A stretch of DNA of 64,000 nt from Saprospiraceae bacterium (GTDB taxonomy: Bacteria > Bacteroidota > Bacteroidia > Chitinophagales > Saprospiraceae). Within the stretch, counting starts at the first letter, position 1. Each line of letters opens with the position of its first letter. This document shows, in pieces, positions 18,874-26,787 of the stretch. The stretch is taken from contig JANQQI010000130.1 of the NCBI GenBank assembly GCA_028285085.1, positions 1-64,000 of the forward strand. The letters are read 5' to 3'. The translations under genes and the position numbers were made by a program. The notes below the pieces were generated by a model. The model was given only the letters and a program-made list of their open reading frames with translations, ran no database searches and was not told the origin of the DNA.

Positions 18874-18923
18874 ATTGCGGGGAATTATCGAATACGTTGA
18901 TATATTTTAATCAATTCTAATTA

Positions 18924-18931
18924 CAAAATTA
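18924..18931 (-). promoter_or_regulatory. Minus-7 box of the porU2 promoter
   Basis: On the minus strand the sequence reads TAATTTTG, an exact match to the Bacteroidota TAnnTTTG element. A start site near 18918 would leave a leader of about 45 bases before the porU2 ATG. No clear minus-33 TTG was found. Confidence 0.45.
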
Positions 18932-19061
18932 TTGATAACCAGTGTAAAAGGGTATTAATTCTAAATAATTAGAGTTTAAAAATATCAAAAACTAAACCGA
19001 AAGCAGTCCGAAAACTGGTCTTTTGGGGACGAAACGATGTGATTTTGTTAGCTCAGCGGAC

Positions 19062-20387
19062 TTAATGTTGTTTGGAAGACATATTTCGGAACCATTCCCG
19101 GGCAGTATGCAGAACTTTATCCTGAATGGCCTTCCGGTATTTATCGGGGTCAAACTCTTGCTGAAGATTTTGAAAAGTTAGCTCATATTCATTGCGTACC
19201 TCCTGCAAAATACGTTGATACTGCTCCGGATAATCATTTTTAAATTGGTCGATATTAAATGTCGATCGGTTAAAACTGAAAAGGTTACTACCAATTGCAC
19301 GCTCCCCTACCCTACTTTCCTGTTCCGTAATTTCATCGGCCAAACGTTGTTTGCGATACTGAATGACGGACTCCAAAATGCGAGCATGTAGCCCATCTTC
19401 GGTCAGCTTGCCTTTTTTCCACCAAGAAACGAAGGCACCAGCGGGTTTATCCGCATTCGTTTTACTAAGGAAAAAATGCCATAAGCGTTGAATGTACAAA
19501 TCCTCGGCACCTTGCAAGGGTTGATATTTTAATTTAGGATGCGTCATTACCTGCTCCCGAATAAAGGTCTTGTTCACACCACGTTCAGCCAAAAATTCAT
19601 AGGCACGTTGTTGAGCGATACTCCAATCATCATCCACCGGTGTTGGCTTTGATGGTCGACTTGGTCCTGCGGCGCCTTTCTCAACGGATGATAACATATG
19701 CATCGTTGTATCAGGTTGGAAACTTGGTTCGTTTTCGTAGATGTAGAATTTAAGACTGAGGATACGCTTACGCTCTTTCTTGGCCGGTACAAACTCAAAA
19801 CGAATATCTGTATACTTCTCAATTTCTTTTTGAGATGGTAAAAGTACCCAGCGTTTGAATTCATAAAACTTCGGATAACAATCTTCAATGCCGAGAAAAA
19901 ATTTGATTTTCTCCACGGTCAGTTCGCATTCTCCTCGGAATTGATATCGCTTCAATACCTCGTAAAGTCGAACGGCATTTGCATTAAGATAAACGATATT
20001 AGAGATGTTATAACGGGTAAAATGTTCTTTCAATTGAATGAGATATTCCCGTAATTTTTCGGAGAGACTAAAAGTAAATTCATCTGTTTCAGTGTCATGT
20101 TCCATATGCTGTAACCATACACTTCGGCCAATAATACTTCCTTGTTCGTACACTATCGGTTCGCTATTAAGCTTGTCCATTAGTGCAAAAACCTCAGATT
20201 TATTAGCAATTCTACGCTTCCCATCAAAGTTTATTATGCGTTCTATCTCGCTGTAATGCATTCGATGTTCTCTAAATTCACGATCATTTTGCGAGATTTT
20301 TGAGATCAAATACAAAACGAAAAACTGCTCCCGGCTATTTAATTTATAGCTGGTCTCTATCAACTTATTATGCTTAATAATCGGCAT
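19062..20387 (-). CDS. repB: Rep_3 superfamily replication initiator (RepB-like)
   Basis: A 441-residue plasmid-type initiator. The N-terminal winged-helix domain starts MPIIKHNKLIETSYKLNSRE, with QFFVLYLISKISQND and the RIINFDGKRR region typical of Rep_3 (RepE/RepA/Pi) proteins. FSLSEKLREYLIQLKEHFTRY and NANAVRLYEVLKRYQFRGEC begin the second winged helix, which contacts iterons. Residues about 230-441 form a long polar extension beyond the roughly 230-300 residues usual for the family. It is transcribed away from about 14 direct iterons lying immediately upstream, with ParA and a ribbon-helix-helix protein on the other side. Its promoter contains an inverted iteron half-site, so it probably represses itself. 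There is no sign of frame damage; it looks functional. Confidence 0.88.
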   Translation of the reverse strand: MPIIKHNKLIETSYKLNSREQFFVLYLISKISQNDREFREHRMHYSEIERIINFDGKRRIANKSEVFALMDKLNSEPIVYEQGSIIGRSVWLQHMEHDTETDEFTFSLSEKLREYLIQLKEHFTRYNISNIVYLNANAVRLYEVLKRYQFRGECELTVEKIKFFLGIEDCYPKFYEFKRWVLLPSQKEIEKYTDIRFEFVPAKKERKRILSLKFYIYENEPSFQPDTTMHMLSSVEKGAAGPSRPSKPTPVDDDWSIAQQRAYEFLAERGVNKTFIREQVMTHPKLKYQPLQGAEDLYIQRLWHFFLSKTNADKPAGAFVSWWKKGKLTEDGLHARILESVIQYRKQRLADEITEQESRVGERAIGSNLFSFNRSTFNIDQFKNDYPEQYQRILQEVRNEYELTFQNLQQEFDPDKYRKAIQDKVLHTAREWFRNMSSKQH

Positions 20388-20415
20388 AGCAATGTATTAC
20401 GTGATCAATTCAAAG

Positions 20416-20436
20416 CAAATGTATGAAAAAAGCGTA
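20416..20436 (-). promoter_or_regulatory. repB promoter with embedded inverted iteron half-site
   Basis: On the minus strand TACATTTG (20416-20423) exactly fits TAnnTTTG. Immediately upstream of it, in the spacer toward minus 33, lies TACGCTTTTTT read on the minus strand (20426-20436), the core of the iteron in the opposite orientation to the array. Rep binding here would block the promoter, the classic autorepression arrangement of iteron plasmids. Confidence 0.55.
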
Positions 20437-20445
20437 ATGAGTGCT

Positions 20446-20885
20446 TAGACGCCCCTACGCTTTTATTCACAAGAAATTAACAATCAATTTATTAACTGAT
20501 GTATCCCTACGGTTTAAACGAATTTAAAAAGCGTAGAGAAACTACAGAACCAAAGGGACTAGATGTATCTCTACGCTTTTACCGATGTGTTCCTACGCTT
20601 TTATCAACGAAAAAATCACCTTTTGATGCATTCCTACGCTTTATGAGATGTATCTCTACGTTATAAACCATTGGATTTGCATGTTTTTGATGTTCTCCTA
20701 CGCTTTCCGCACTATTTAACTCATTCCTGCAGATCAAACTGATGCATTCCTACGCTTTGCGATGTATCTCTACGGTTTTAGATGAAATCCTACGCTATTC
20801 TGATGAAATCCTACGCTATTTGAGAATGCGTCTCTACGCTTTACTGAAGTAATTCTACGGTTTATTGATGTATTCTTACGCTTTT
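20446..20885 (+). repeat. Iteron array (about 14 direct copies plus one inverted)
   Basis: Direct copies of GATGTATYYCTACGCTTTT begin near 20446 (degenerate), 20498, 20562, 20584, 20625, 20647, 20689, 20741, 20761, 20781, 20802, 20825, 20846 and 20867. An inverted copy lies at 20526-20539. The last seven are spaced 20-22 bases apart, two helical turns. Earlier ones fall on multiples of about 21 bases, as if some positions had decayed. The invariant core is CTACG. Variants at the 5' side (GATGAAATC, GATGCATTC) suggest mixed-affinity sites. This is the expected binding array for the adjacent Rep_3 protein and marks a replication origin. Confidence 0.9.
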
Positions 20886-21128
20886 ACTGGTTTAATGTAT
20901 TGATAACCAGTAGATTATGGATGCCCTAAAGTTAAAAGAATAAAATTTATCTAGTATTAAAATACCTAAAAGATAATTGAGTAGGTGCTTTTTTAAAAAG
21001 CTTTTTTGTTTTATACAGGCCTCTTAATTTTCGAAATAAGACCATTTTAAGACGCTCTGAGACAGTTTTATAAAAAAAACGACTAATACCTCGCATTTTG
21101 ATTTTAACTCGTGCAAATCAAAAAAAAC
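20886..21128. other. AT-rich segment, candidate DNA-unwinding element of the origin
   Basis: Directly beyond the iterons lies a strongly AT-rich stretch without genes. It includes an ACTGGTT/AACCAGT inverted repeat (20886-20892 and 20905-20911), the palindrome AAAAAGCTTTTT near 20995, and long A and T runs to 21128. Iteron origins usually have such a melting region next to the array. No DnaA box (TTATCCACA type) was recognised by eye. Confidence 0.45.
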
Positions 21129-21129
21129 A

Positions 21130-21148
21130 AAAACGTAGAAGTACATCA
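21130..21148 (-). repeat. Isolated inverted iteron
   Basis: AAAACGTAGAAGTACATCA is the reverse complement of an iteron (TGATGTACTTCTACGTTTT). It lies 245 bases beyond the array and in opposite orientation to it, on the parA side of the AT-rich segment. Together with the array it brackets the putative melting region. Confidence 0.6.
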
Positions 21149-21312
21149 AATAAGGCTATGTTCTATTCATTCATAACTAGATTTTATAGTTCTTATTTCA
21201 GTAAATCCGTATTTGCGGAATTCAGTATGCCTTAGGCTTGATCTCATATGCTACTGAAATACTGTTTTCTGTATATCCGTATTTCAGTAAATCAGTTTTT
21301 AAAGAATTAAGG

Positions 21313-21332
21313 AAAAGCGTAGATACGCTTTT
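21313..21332. promoter_or_regulatory. Iteron-like palindrome at the parA promoter
   Basis: AAAAGCGTAGATACGCTTTT is two iteron cores facing each other (9-base arms, 2-base centre). It sits upstream of a perfect TAAATTTG minus-7 box (21352-21359), and its right arm overlaps the expected minus-33 position. The Rep protein could therefore control parA transcription. Confidence 0.6.
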
Positions 21333-21351
21333 AAGTATTAAAGTAAATCAG

Positions 21352-21359
21352 TAAATTTG
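21352..21359 (+). promoter_or_regulatory. Minus-7 box of the parA promoter
   Basis: TAAATTTG exactly matches TAnnTTTG. A start near 21365 would give a leader of about 44 bases that consists mostly of the CAGTAAAT repeats, so the partition proteins may act at the same place. Confidence 0.5.
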
Positions 21360-21408
21360 TAATTACTTAAACACGTAAATCATCATTTCAGTAAATCAGT
21401 AAATACTT

Positions 21409-22047
21409 ATGATCGTATCAGTTACAAGTCTGAAAGGCGGGGTTGGTAAATCCACCTTATCACAAAACCTGGCTGTCTGTTTTGCCCACATGGGCTATAA
21501 TGTAGCGTTGGTGGACACGGACACTAATGCCAGTTCAGTACACTGGTCAGGCTTAAGAGAAGAAGATGTGCCGGCCATCACTGTAATGGGGCTTACAGAT
21601 AGTAACGCCTTACGGAAGAATATTCAGAAGATTCATGATAACTATGATCTTATCATCATAGACGGGACGCCTTCGATTAGCAAGCTGGTTAGTACCATCC
21701 TCGTGTTGGGTGATCTTGTTCTAATTCCGATTCGACCTAGCGGTTTTGATATCTGGGCTACAGAGAAATTTATTGAGCATTATGATCAGGCCAAGACCTT
21801 GAAAGATAATGTGCAAGCCTACTTTGTTTTGAATGAATACAATCCTCAAGCAAATCTGAACAAAGAAATCAAAGATGCGCTTGGAGAATTAGAGATTCCT
21901 GCGTTAGAAGCAACTATTCGGCACCGCGTGGCTTACGGCGAGGCAAGTGTTATGGGCCTGGGCGTATACGAATATAAAGATGCTAAGGCTAAAGAAGAGA
22001 TGACACAATTGACGAATGAGGTATTATCCATTTTACAAAAACTCTAA
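21409..22047 (+). CDS. parA: ParA family partition ATPase (small, type Ib-like)
   Basis: A 212-residue ATPase. The deviant Walker A motif KGGVGKST is at residues 9-16, with DTDTNASSVHW as the A' region and LIIIDGTPS as Walker B. Its length, with no N-terminal DNA-binding extension, matches type Ib ParA/ParF proteins. These pair with a small ribbon-helix-helix centromere-binding protein, here the next gene 4 bases downstream. It moves replicon copies apart at division. Upstream lie an iteron palindrome, a TAnnTTTG box and CAGTAAAT repeats, so both Rep and the ParB-like partner may regulate it. The ATPase motifs are intact. Confidence 0.92.
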   Translation: MIVSVTSLKGGVGKSTLSQNLAVCFAHMGYNVALVDTDTNASSVHWSGLREEDVPAITVMGLTDSNALRKNIQKIHDNYDLIIIDGTPSISKLVSTILVLGDLVLIPIRPSGFDIWATEKFIEHYDQAKTLKDNVQAYFVLNEYNPQANLNKEIKDALGELEIPALEATIRHRVAYGEASVMGLGVYEYKDAKAKEEMTQLTNEVLSILQKL

Positions 22048-22051
22048 CCTT

Positions 22052-22405
22052 ATGGCAAAGAAGAGATTTAATATCAGCTCCACACTTAATAAAAACAAAT
22101 CCACGACTCCCCTCTCGGAGAAGATTCCGTTGAAAAAAACAGAAAAAGAGCCGGAAGAGATCAAGGCAAAGGTCGAACAACTCCATGATGCACCTCCCAA
22201 GGCTCAAAAATCTGCTAGTTCTAAGCCTAAAACGGTCAAGCGTTCGCGAAAGTCCAAGCCAGTTGGGGAAGAAAAGCCGCGCTTAGTCCGGATGACCATT
22301 GATACTCCCGAAGAAATGCATAAACGTTTAAAAATTAGATCTGTAGAGCGCGGGATCAGTATTCGAGATTATATTCTACGCTTGATTGAGAAAGATCTTA
22401 AGTAG
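22052..22405 (+). CDS. ParB-like ribbon-helix-helix partition protein
   Basis: A 117-residue protein from the ATG giving MAKKRFNISSTLNKNKS; the frame opens earlier inside parA but this start lies 4 bases after the parA stop. Residues 1-75 are Lys/Ser/Pro-rich and probably disordered, a feature of centromere-binding partners whose flexible tail stimulates ParA. The C-terminal 42 residues (RLVRMTIDTPEEMHKRLKIR, then ERGISIRDYILRLIEKDLK) have the strand-helix-helix pattern of ribbon-helix-helix DNA-binding proteins. There is no ParB nuclease-like domain. The likely target is the CAGTAAAT repeats on both sides of the par genes. Confidence 0.8.
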   Translation: MAKKRFNISSTLNKNKSTTPLSEKIPLKKTEKEPEEIKAKVEQLHDAPPKAQKSASSKPKTVKRSRKSKPVGEEKPRLVRMTIDTPEEMHKRLKIRSVERGISIRDYILRLIEKDLK

Positions 22406-22446
22406 TTACTGATTTCAGTATTTCAGTAAGCACTGAATAAAATACC

Positions 22447-22466
22447 GTTTACTCTTTTTTGTAAAC
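22447..22466 (+). terminator. Weak hairpin after the par operon
   Basis: GTTTAC (22447-22452) and GTAAAC (22461-22466) can pair around an 8-base loop that contains TTTTTT. The stem is short and AT-rich and the T-run lies in the loop rather than after it. The rest of 22467-22670 contains a GCGCG...CGCGC inverted repeat followed by TTTTT but no gene. Terminator function is uncertain. Confidence 0.3.
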
Positions 22467-22670
22467 TCTGCGGCATTATTTTTTCTTGCGCGGGGCAATT
22501 TTCTGCTTTTGGCGCGCGTTTTTAAAGCCTATTCAACTAAACTACCTTCAACGCAACAGCCATTATATGCAATAAACCGATACACGTTTAAAATACTATA
22601 ATAGAATCACTATGAGGTAATATTTAATTGTACGTCATAGTGTGTTTACACCCACAAAACGTCAAGAATC

Positions 22671-23534
22671 ATGAAACGTGTATTGCTTTTCGTGCTAGCC
22701 TTAGCACCTTTCGCCTTGAGTGCTCAACATTTTGAAGCAGGTATTATGTTAGGCGGATCAACTTATCAAGGTGATATCTCACCATCCACTTCTGCCTGGA
22801 GCACTAACGATGTTCACGCTGCATTAGGCGTGTTCGGTCGCTACAACTTTAATCCCTATGTTAGCGCTAGATTAAACTTTGCGTACGGTAAATTATCTGC
22901 GTCCGATGCCGATGCAAATGCAGAGAACCGTCGCTTGAGAAACCTAAGTTTTGAATCTAGTCTGATAGAATTTGGTTTGATTGGAGAAATAAATCTACTG
23001 GGTTATGATCCAGAGGGACTGACTCGCCGGTTTTCGCCTTATCTCTTTGGAGGGGTTTCGGTTTTTCGCTTTAACCCGGAAACTAACTACCAAGGACAGC
23101 TCGTGGAGCTACAGCCATTGGGTACAGAAGGACAGGGAATGGAAGGCTTTGGAGAAAAGTATAACTTGACTCAAATTGCGATCCCTTTCGGGGCGGGCCT
23201 AAAGTTTGCGATCAATGAGCGGCTTAATCTTGGTATGGAGGTAGGCTTTCGTAGAACCTTTACCGATTATATCGATGATGTTAGCGGGACTTACGTTAGC
23301 TTCGAAGAATTACTGCGGGGTAATGGCGAGTTAGCAGCCATCTTGAGCAATCGTAGTGGTGAATTACAGGAACCTAGTGATACCCCAATCGATGTAGAAA
23401 CGGGGAGCTTCAGAGGTAATCCCGATAATGATGATTGGTATGCTATCGCCGGAATCACGATTTCCTACAATTTCTATCGAGGTAATGGCTTAGGCCGAAA
23501 AGGGAAAAAAGACTTTGGCTGTCCAACTTTCTAG
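22671..23534 (+). CDS. porG: DUF6089/PorG-like outer-membrane protein
   Basis: A 287-residue protein with a signal peptide (MKRVLLFVLALAPFALSAQ). HFEAGIMLGGSTYQGDISPS right after it is the hallmark opening of the DUF6089 family, which includes PorG of the T9SS. The rest is beta-strand-rich (YNFNPYVSARLNFAYGKLSA, LNLGMEVGFRRTFTDYIDDV) and probably an 8-stranded barrel in the outer membrane. The protein ends with KGKKDFGCPTF. PorG associates with the PorK-PorN ring in studied species; that role is carried over by family. It follows the par operon by 265 bases and is followed by a terminator, so it is probably monocistronic. Confidence 0.7.
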   Translation: MKRVLLFVLALAPFALSAQHFEAGIMLGGSTYQGDISPSTSAWSTNDVHAALGVFGRYNFNPYVSARLNFAYGKLSASDADANAENRRLRNLSFESSLIEFGLIGEINLLGYDPEGLTRRFSPYLFGGVSVFRFNPETNYQGQLVELQPLGTEGQGMEGFGEKYNLTQIAIPFGAGLKFAINERLNLGMEVGFRRTFTDYIDDVSGTYVSFEELLRGNGELAAILSNRSGELQEPSDTPIDVETGSFRGNPDNDDWYAIAGITISYNFYRGNGLGRKGKKDFGCPTF

Positions 23535-23563
23535 GACACAAAAAAACTCAATAACCGTTTTTC

Positions 23564-23595
23564 AAGGGTGGGCAATTGCTCACCCTTTTCTTTTG
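23564..23595 (+). terminator. Intrinsic terminator after the PorG-like gene
   Basis: AAGGGTG (23564-23570) pairs with CACCCTT (23581-23587), extended inward by GC/GC around AATT, and is followed by TTCTTTT. It lies 30 bases after the stop codon. Confidence 0.8.
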
Positions 23596-23621
23596 CCCGG
23601 CTCAAATTTTAAGTAGCTTTG
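23592..23621 (+). promoter_or_regulatory. Bacteroidota-type promoter of the Wzi/RemB-like gene
   Basis: TTTG at 23592-23595 and TAGCTTTG at 23614-23621 match the minus-33 TTG and minus-7 TAnnTTTG elements with an 18-base gap. The predicted start site near 23627 means translation should begin downstream of it, which favours the TTG at 23646 over the TTG at 23619 or GTG at 23625. Confidence 0.6.
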
Positions 23622-25469
23622 CCGGTGGATCAAACGCTATCAGCATTGCAAACGATTGCTTTTATTTCGCGCCTCTTCATCGGCATTTCTTGTCTCGTAT
23701 TTTTTTCAGTTAAGTCAATAGGTCAGGGGAGTGCTGTACCTTTAGGCAATGACAGCTACCATATCTTCAATCGACTTAGTATTTTAACAGGTATCCCGAT
23801 GGATGTTCATCCTTCGATTAATACCTATCTACGAGGGGATCTCGTACGCTATGCAATGCATCTTGACACGAGCGCAACTAATCTAAGCCAGCTGGATCGA
23901 GAAGATTTGAACTACATTTTTCGAGATAATAACGAATGGCTGATCCAGACCGAGTATCCTACCACCCTGACTGGAGCCAATGAACCGATTCTGCGGCGAG
24001 TTTATACAGATAGTAGTCAAACGTTTTATCGGTTGGAGGAAACAGAATCTGGAATAGCTAATACTAGTCCCTATTATATCCGGAGTCGAAAGCCAATTTG
24101 GAAGTACTTCTACCGCACGCCAGCTAATTTCTTTGAGCTGGATCGGCCATTTTTCCAATTGCGAATTAATCCAATTATTGACTTCCGCATGGCCAAAGCG
24201 CAGGATGATGATGAGTTGATTTTTTATAACCGGCGGGGTATTGAAGTCCGAGGAGGGATCGATGATCGCGTTTATTTTTATAGCAATATTTTAGAAACAC
24301 AGGCACGCTTCCCCGATTATGTAAGTGATCGTATCGAACGTGATAAAGCCGTCCCGGGGGCGACCCTTTACAAGGAATACGAAAGTAGTATTTTCGATAT
24401 TACTAACGGTTATGACTTTTTAATCGCACAGGGATATCTGGGATTTAATCTCACCCGCCATATCGGCATGCAGATTGGGCATGGTCAGAACTTTATTGGT
24501 AATGGCTATCGATCTTTATTGCTTTCTGACTTCAGCGCGAATTACCTTTACATTAAACTCAATACCCGAGTTTGGAAATTTCACTATCAGAATATTTTTG
24601 CAGAGCTGTCCGCAGAGTCAGTTAATACACGCCCTGGAAGTACTTCTGTTCCACGTAAATATCTGGCGGCGCATTATTTTAATTATCAAATTACCCCCAA
24701 ATTTAGCCTGGGACTTTTCGAAGCGGTGGTGTATAGCCGGAATAACGATTTTGAGTTTCAATATCTCAATCCCGTTATTTTTTATCGCACCATTGAAGGA
24801 GCTATTGGTAGCCCGGACAATGTATTAATTGGTTTGAATGGTCGTTGGGACCTTTTTAATCGCTTCCAGTTATACGGCCAGCTTATGCTTGATGAGTTTA
24901 AATTTGATGAGTTATTTATCGAGCGTAGAGGATGGTGGGCCAACAAATATGGTATCCAGGTGGGCGTGAAATACATCAATACTTTCGGCATTGATCATTT
25001 TGACACTCAAGTTGAATTTAACAGTGCTCGTCCCTATACTTTTACTCACCGAGATAGTTCGACGAGCTATGCCCACGAAAACCAGCCATTGGCCCATCCT
25101 CTGGGGGCTAATTTCCGGGAACTGATCTTGCGCGGTCGGTACCAACCCACCCACAAATGGCGCTTGGATGGCCGCTTGATGTTTGCTGAGTTTGGAGAAG
25201 ACAACGATACTACCAATTGGGGAAGTAATTTATTGCTACCACATACCACCCGAGAACTCGACTTTGGCAATGAAATCGGGCAAGGGATAAATAGCGAAGT
25301 CATATTGCTGGGGCTAGATATCAGTTACCAAATTCGGCATAATATCTTTCTGGAGCTCAACTATTTTTATCGTCGACAGGATAGTGCGGACAATAGCCGA
25401 GATCGGACAACTCAATATTTTGGCGGTGGTTTCCGGATGAATATCGCCCACCGGAATAATGATTTCTAG
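23619..25469 (+). CDS. Capsule assembly Wzi / RemB-like outer-membrane protein
   Basis: Up to 616 residues. The frame has no ATG near its 5' end. The promoter just upstream suggests the TTG at 23646, which gives a good signal peptide (LQTIAFISRLFIGISCLVFF). The mature part is beta-rich with many aromatic residues, ending in FFGGGFRMN-type strands (TQYFGGGFRMNIAHRNNDF). QIGHGQNFIGNGYRSLLLSD and FHYQNIFAEL are motifs I associate with Bacteroidota Wzi-like and RemB proteins, large barrels implicated in capsule anchoring or gliding. It would suit the polysaccharide loci on both sides. Its stop overlaps that of convergent cysN by 4 bases. Function within the Wzi superfamily is inferred. Confidence 0.65.
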   Translation: MPVDQTLSALQTIAFISRLFIGISCLVFFSVKSIGQGSAVPLGNDSYHIFNRLSILTGIPMDVHPSINTYLRGDLVRYAMHLDTSATNLSQLDREDLNYIFRDNNEWLIQTEYPTTLTGANEPILRRVYTDSSQTFYRLEETESGIANTSPYYIRSRKPIWKYFYRTPANFFELDRPFFQLRINPIIDFRMAKAQDDDELIFYNRRGIEVRGGIDDRVYFYSNILETQARFPDYVSDRIERDKAVPGATLYKEYESSIFDITNGYDFLIAQGYLGFNLTRHIGMQIGHGQNFIGNGYRSLLLSDFSANYLYIKLNTRVWKFHYQNIFAELSAESVNTRPGSTSVPRKYLAAHYFNYQITPKFSLGLFEAVVYSRNNDFEFQYLNPVIFYRTIEGAIGSPDNVLIGLNGRWDLFNRFQLYGQLMLDEFKFDELFIERRGWWANKYGIQVGVKYINTFGIDHFDTQVEFNSARPYTFTHRDSSTSYAHENQPLAHPLGANFRELILRGRYQPTHKWRLDGRLMFAEFGEDNDTTNWGSNLLLPHTTRELDFGNEIGQGINSEVILLGLDISYQIRHNIFLELNYFYRRQDSADNSRDRTTQYFGGGFRMNIAHRNNDF

Positions 25470-26734
25470 ATAATCATCCCCGCACCCATTGTCTCGTTCG
25501 TGCCTTCGTCTACGAAGATGACGCTACCTGTTTGCCGGTTGCGATTATACTTATCGAAAAATAGTGGCTGCGTCGTTCGAATCGTAATGCGAGCAATATC
25601 GTTCATTCCAATGCTTTTATCTTCCTGATTACGATGGAGCGTATTGATGTCCAACTTATAACGGATATCTTTCACCATACAACGTATTTCCCGAGTAGTA
25701 TGCAGTAAGGTATATTTTCCGCGAACGTGTAGTGGCCGATCATTGAACCAACAAACCATCACTTCAATATCCTGACTCACCTCTGGTTGATTGTTTTCAC
25801 GCACAATCATATCACCGCGGCTGATGTCATACTCGTCCTTTAAAAGCATAGTGACTGACATAGGCGGATGAGCCTCCTCAACCTCACCATCGAAAGTATT
25901 GATCTTCGCGATCTGTGTTGTAAACCCTGAGGGCAAGAGCATCACCTGATCTCCTTTTTTGAAAATACCACCGGCAATACGTCCGGCATATCCACGATAA
26001 TCGTGGAAATCATCGGTATTCGGTCTAATGACGTATTGTACCGGGAAACGGCAATCAATCAGGTTGTGATCACTTCCGATATGCACATTCTCCAAATAGT
26101 GGAGTAGGGTAGTACCGTTGTACCATTCCATTTTATCAGATCGCTCCACGATATTATCTCCCTTCAAGGCAGAAATCGGAATGAAGTGAACATCTTTTAC
26201 ATCTAGCTTATAAGAAAATTGGGCAAACTCCGTTTTGATCTGCTCATAAACTTCTTCTTGATAGTCCACTAAGTCCATTTTATTAATACAGACAACTAGA
26301 TGCGGGATTTGCAATAAAGAAGAAATAAAAGCATGCCGGCGGGTTTGTTCCAAGATACCTTTTCGGGCATCGATTAAGATCAAGGCCACATTTGCCGTTG
26401 AGGCCCCCGTTACCATATTCCGGGTGTATTGAATATGTCCTGGACTATCTGCAATAATGAATTTGCGGCGTGGTGTCGCAAAATACCGGTAAGCAACATC
26501 AATGGTAATACCTTGCTCGCGCTCAGCTTTCAAACCATCAGTCAATAAGGCGAGGTTAACATCCTCTTCTCCTCGTCGCTCACTCGTCGCTCGAATAGCA
26601 TCGTATTGATCTTCGAATATCGATTTGCTATCGTATAATAATCGACCGATCAAGGTACTTTTCCCATCGTCGACGCTTCCGGCTGTGGTAAAACGAAGTA
26701 GCTCAGTATTATGGTTGGTGGTATCGGTTGGCAT
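25466..26734 (-). CDS. cysN: Sulfate adenylyltransferase subunit 1 (GTPase)
   Basis: A 422-residue GTPase subunit of ATP sulfurylase, which couples GTP hydrolysis to adenosine 5'-phosphosulfate formation. The G1 motif is GSVDDGKSTL (19-28), DSPGH at 96-100 is G3 and NKMD at 151-154 is G4. DGLKAEREQGITIDVAYRYF is the EF-Tu-like switch region. Two beta-barrel domains follow, ending MGAGMII. There is no C-terminal APS kinase fusion, consistent with a separate cysC. It is third in the minus-strand cysC-cysD-cysN operon, 53 bases after cysD. Confidence 0.96.
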   Translation of the reverse strand: MPTDTTNHNTELLRFTTAGSVDDGKSTLIGRLLYDSKSIFEDQYDAIRATSERRGEEDVNLALLTDGLKAEREQGITIDVAYRYFATPRRKFIIADSPGHIQYTRNMVTGASTANVALILIDARKGILEQTRRHAFISSLLQIPHLVVCINKMDLVDYQEEVYEQIKTEFAQFSYKLDVKDVHFIPISALKGDNIVERSDKMEWYNGTTLLHYLENVHIGSDHNLIDCRFPVQYVIRPNTDDFHDYRGYAGRIAGGIFKKGDQVMLLPSGFTTQIAKINTFDGEVEEAHPPMSVTMLLKDEYDISRGDMIVRENNQPEVSQDIEVMVCWFNDRPLHVRGKYTLLHTTREIRCMVKDIRYKLDINTLHRNQEDKSIGMNDIARITIRTTQPLFFDKYNRNRQTGSVIFVDEGTNETMGAGMII

Positions 26735-26787
26735 GGATGATTGATTATGAATGAGTTAGCTTAGAATTATTTAAAATTGGTAAATCC

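Larger units (their letters stand above)
21195..21407 (+). repeat. CAGTAAAT repeat cluster, candidate partition site and parA operator
   Basis: Short repeats of ATTTCAGTAAATC occur at 21195-21206, 21281-21295 and 21385-21407. Partial copies (AAGTAAATCAGTAAAT) are near 21341, and an inverted copy TACTGAAAT is at 21252-21260. The last cluster touches the parA ATG at 21409. Two more copies (TTTCAGTATTTCAGTAAG) follow the parB-like gene at 22412-22430. Small ParA systems with ribbon-helix-helix partners use short repeats upstream of parA both as centromere and operator, which fits this arrangement. Confidence 0.55.

Noticed and set aside
20446-20885. The repeat cluster could be read as a CRISPR array.
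   Set aside because: Units are about 19 bases with 1-3 base gaps and no unique spacers, and no cas genes are near; these are iterons.
18930-20911. TATTGATAACCAGT occurs at 18930-18943 and 20898-20911, flanking repB and the iterons like an integration repeat.
   Set aside because: A 14-base repeat is expected a few times by chance in 64 kb, and parA and the parB-like gene lie outside it, so it cannot mark the whole module as an insertion.
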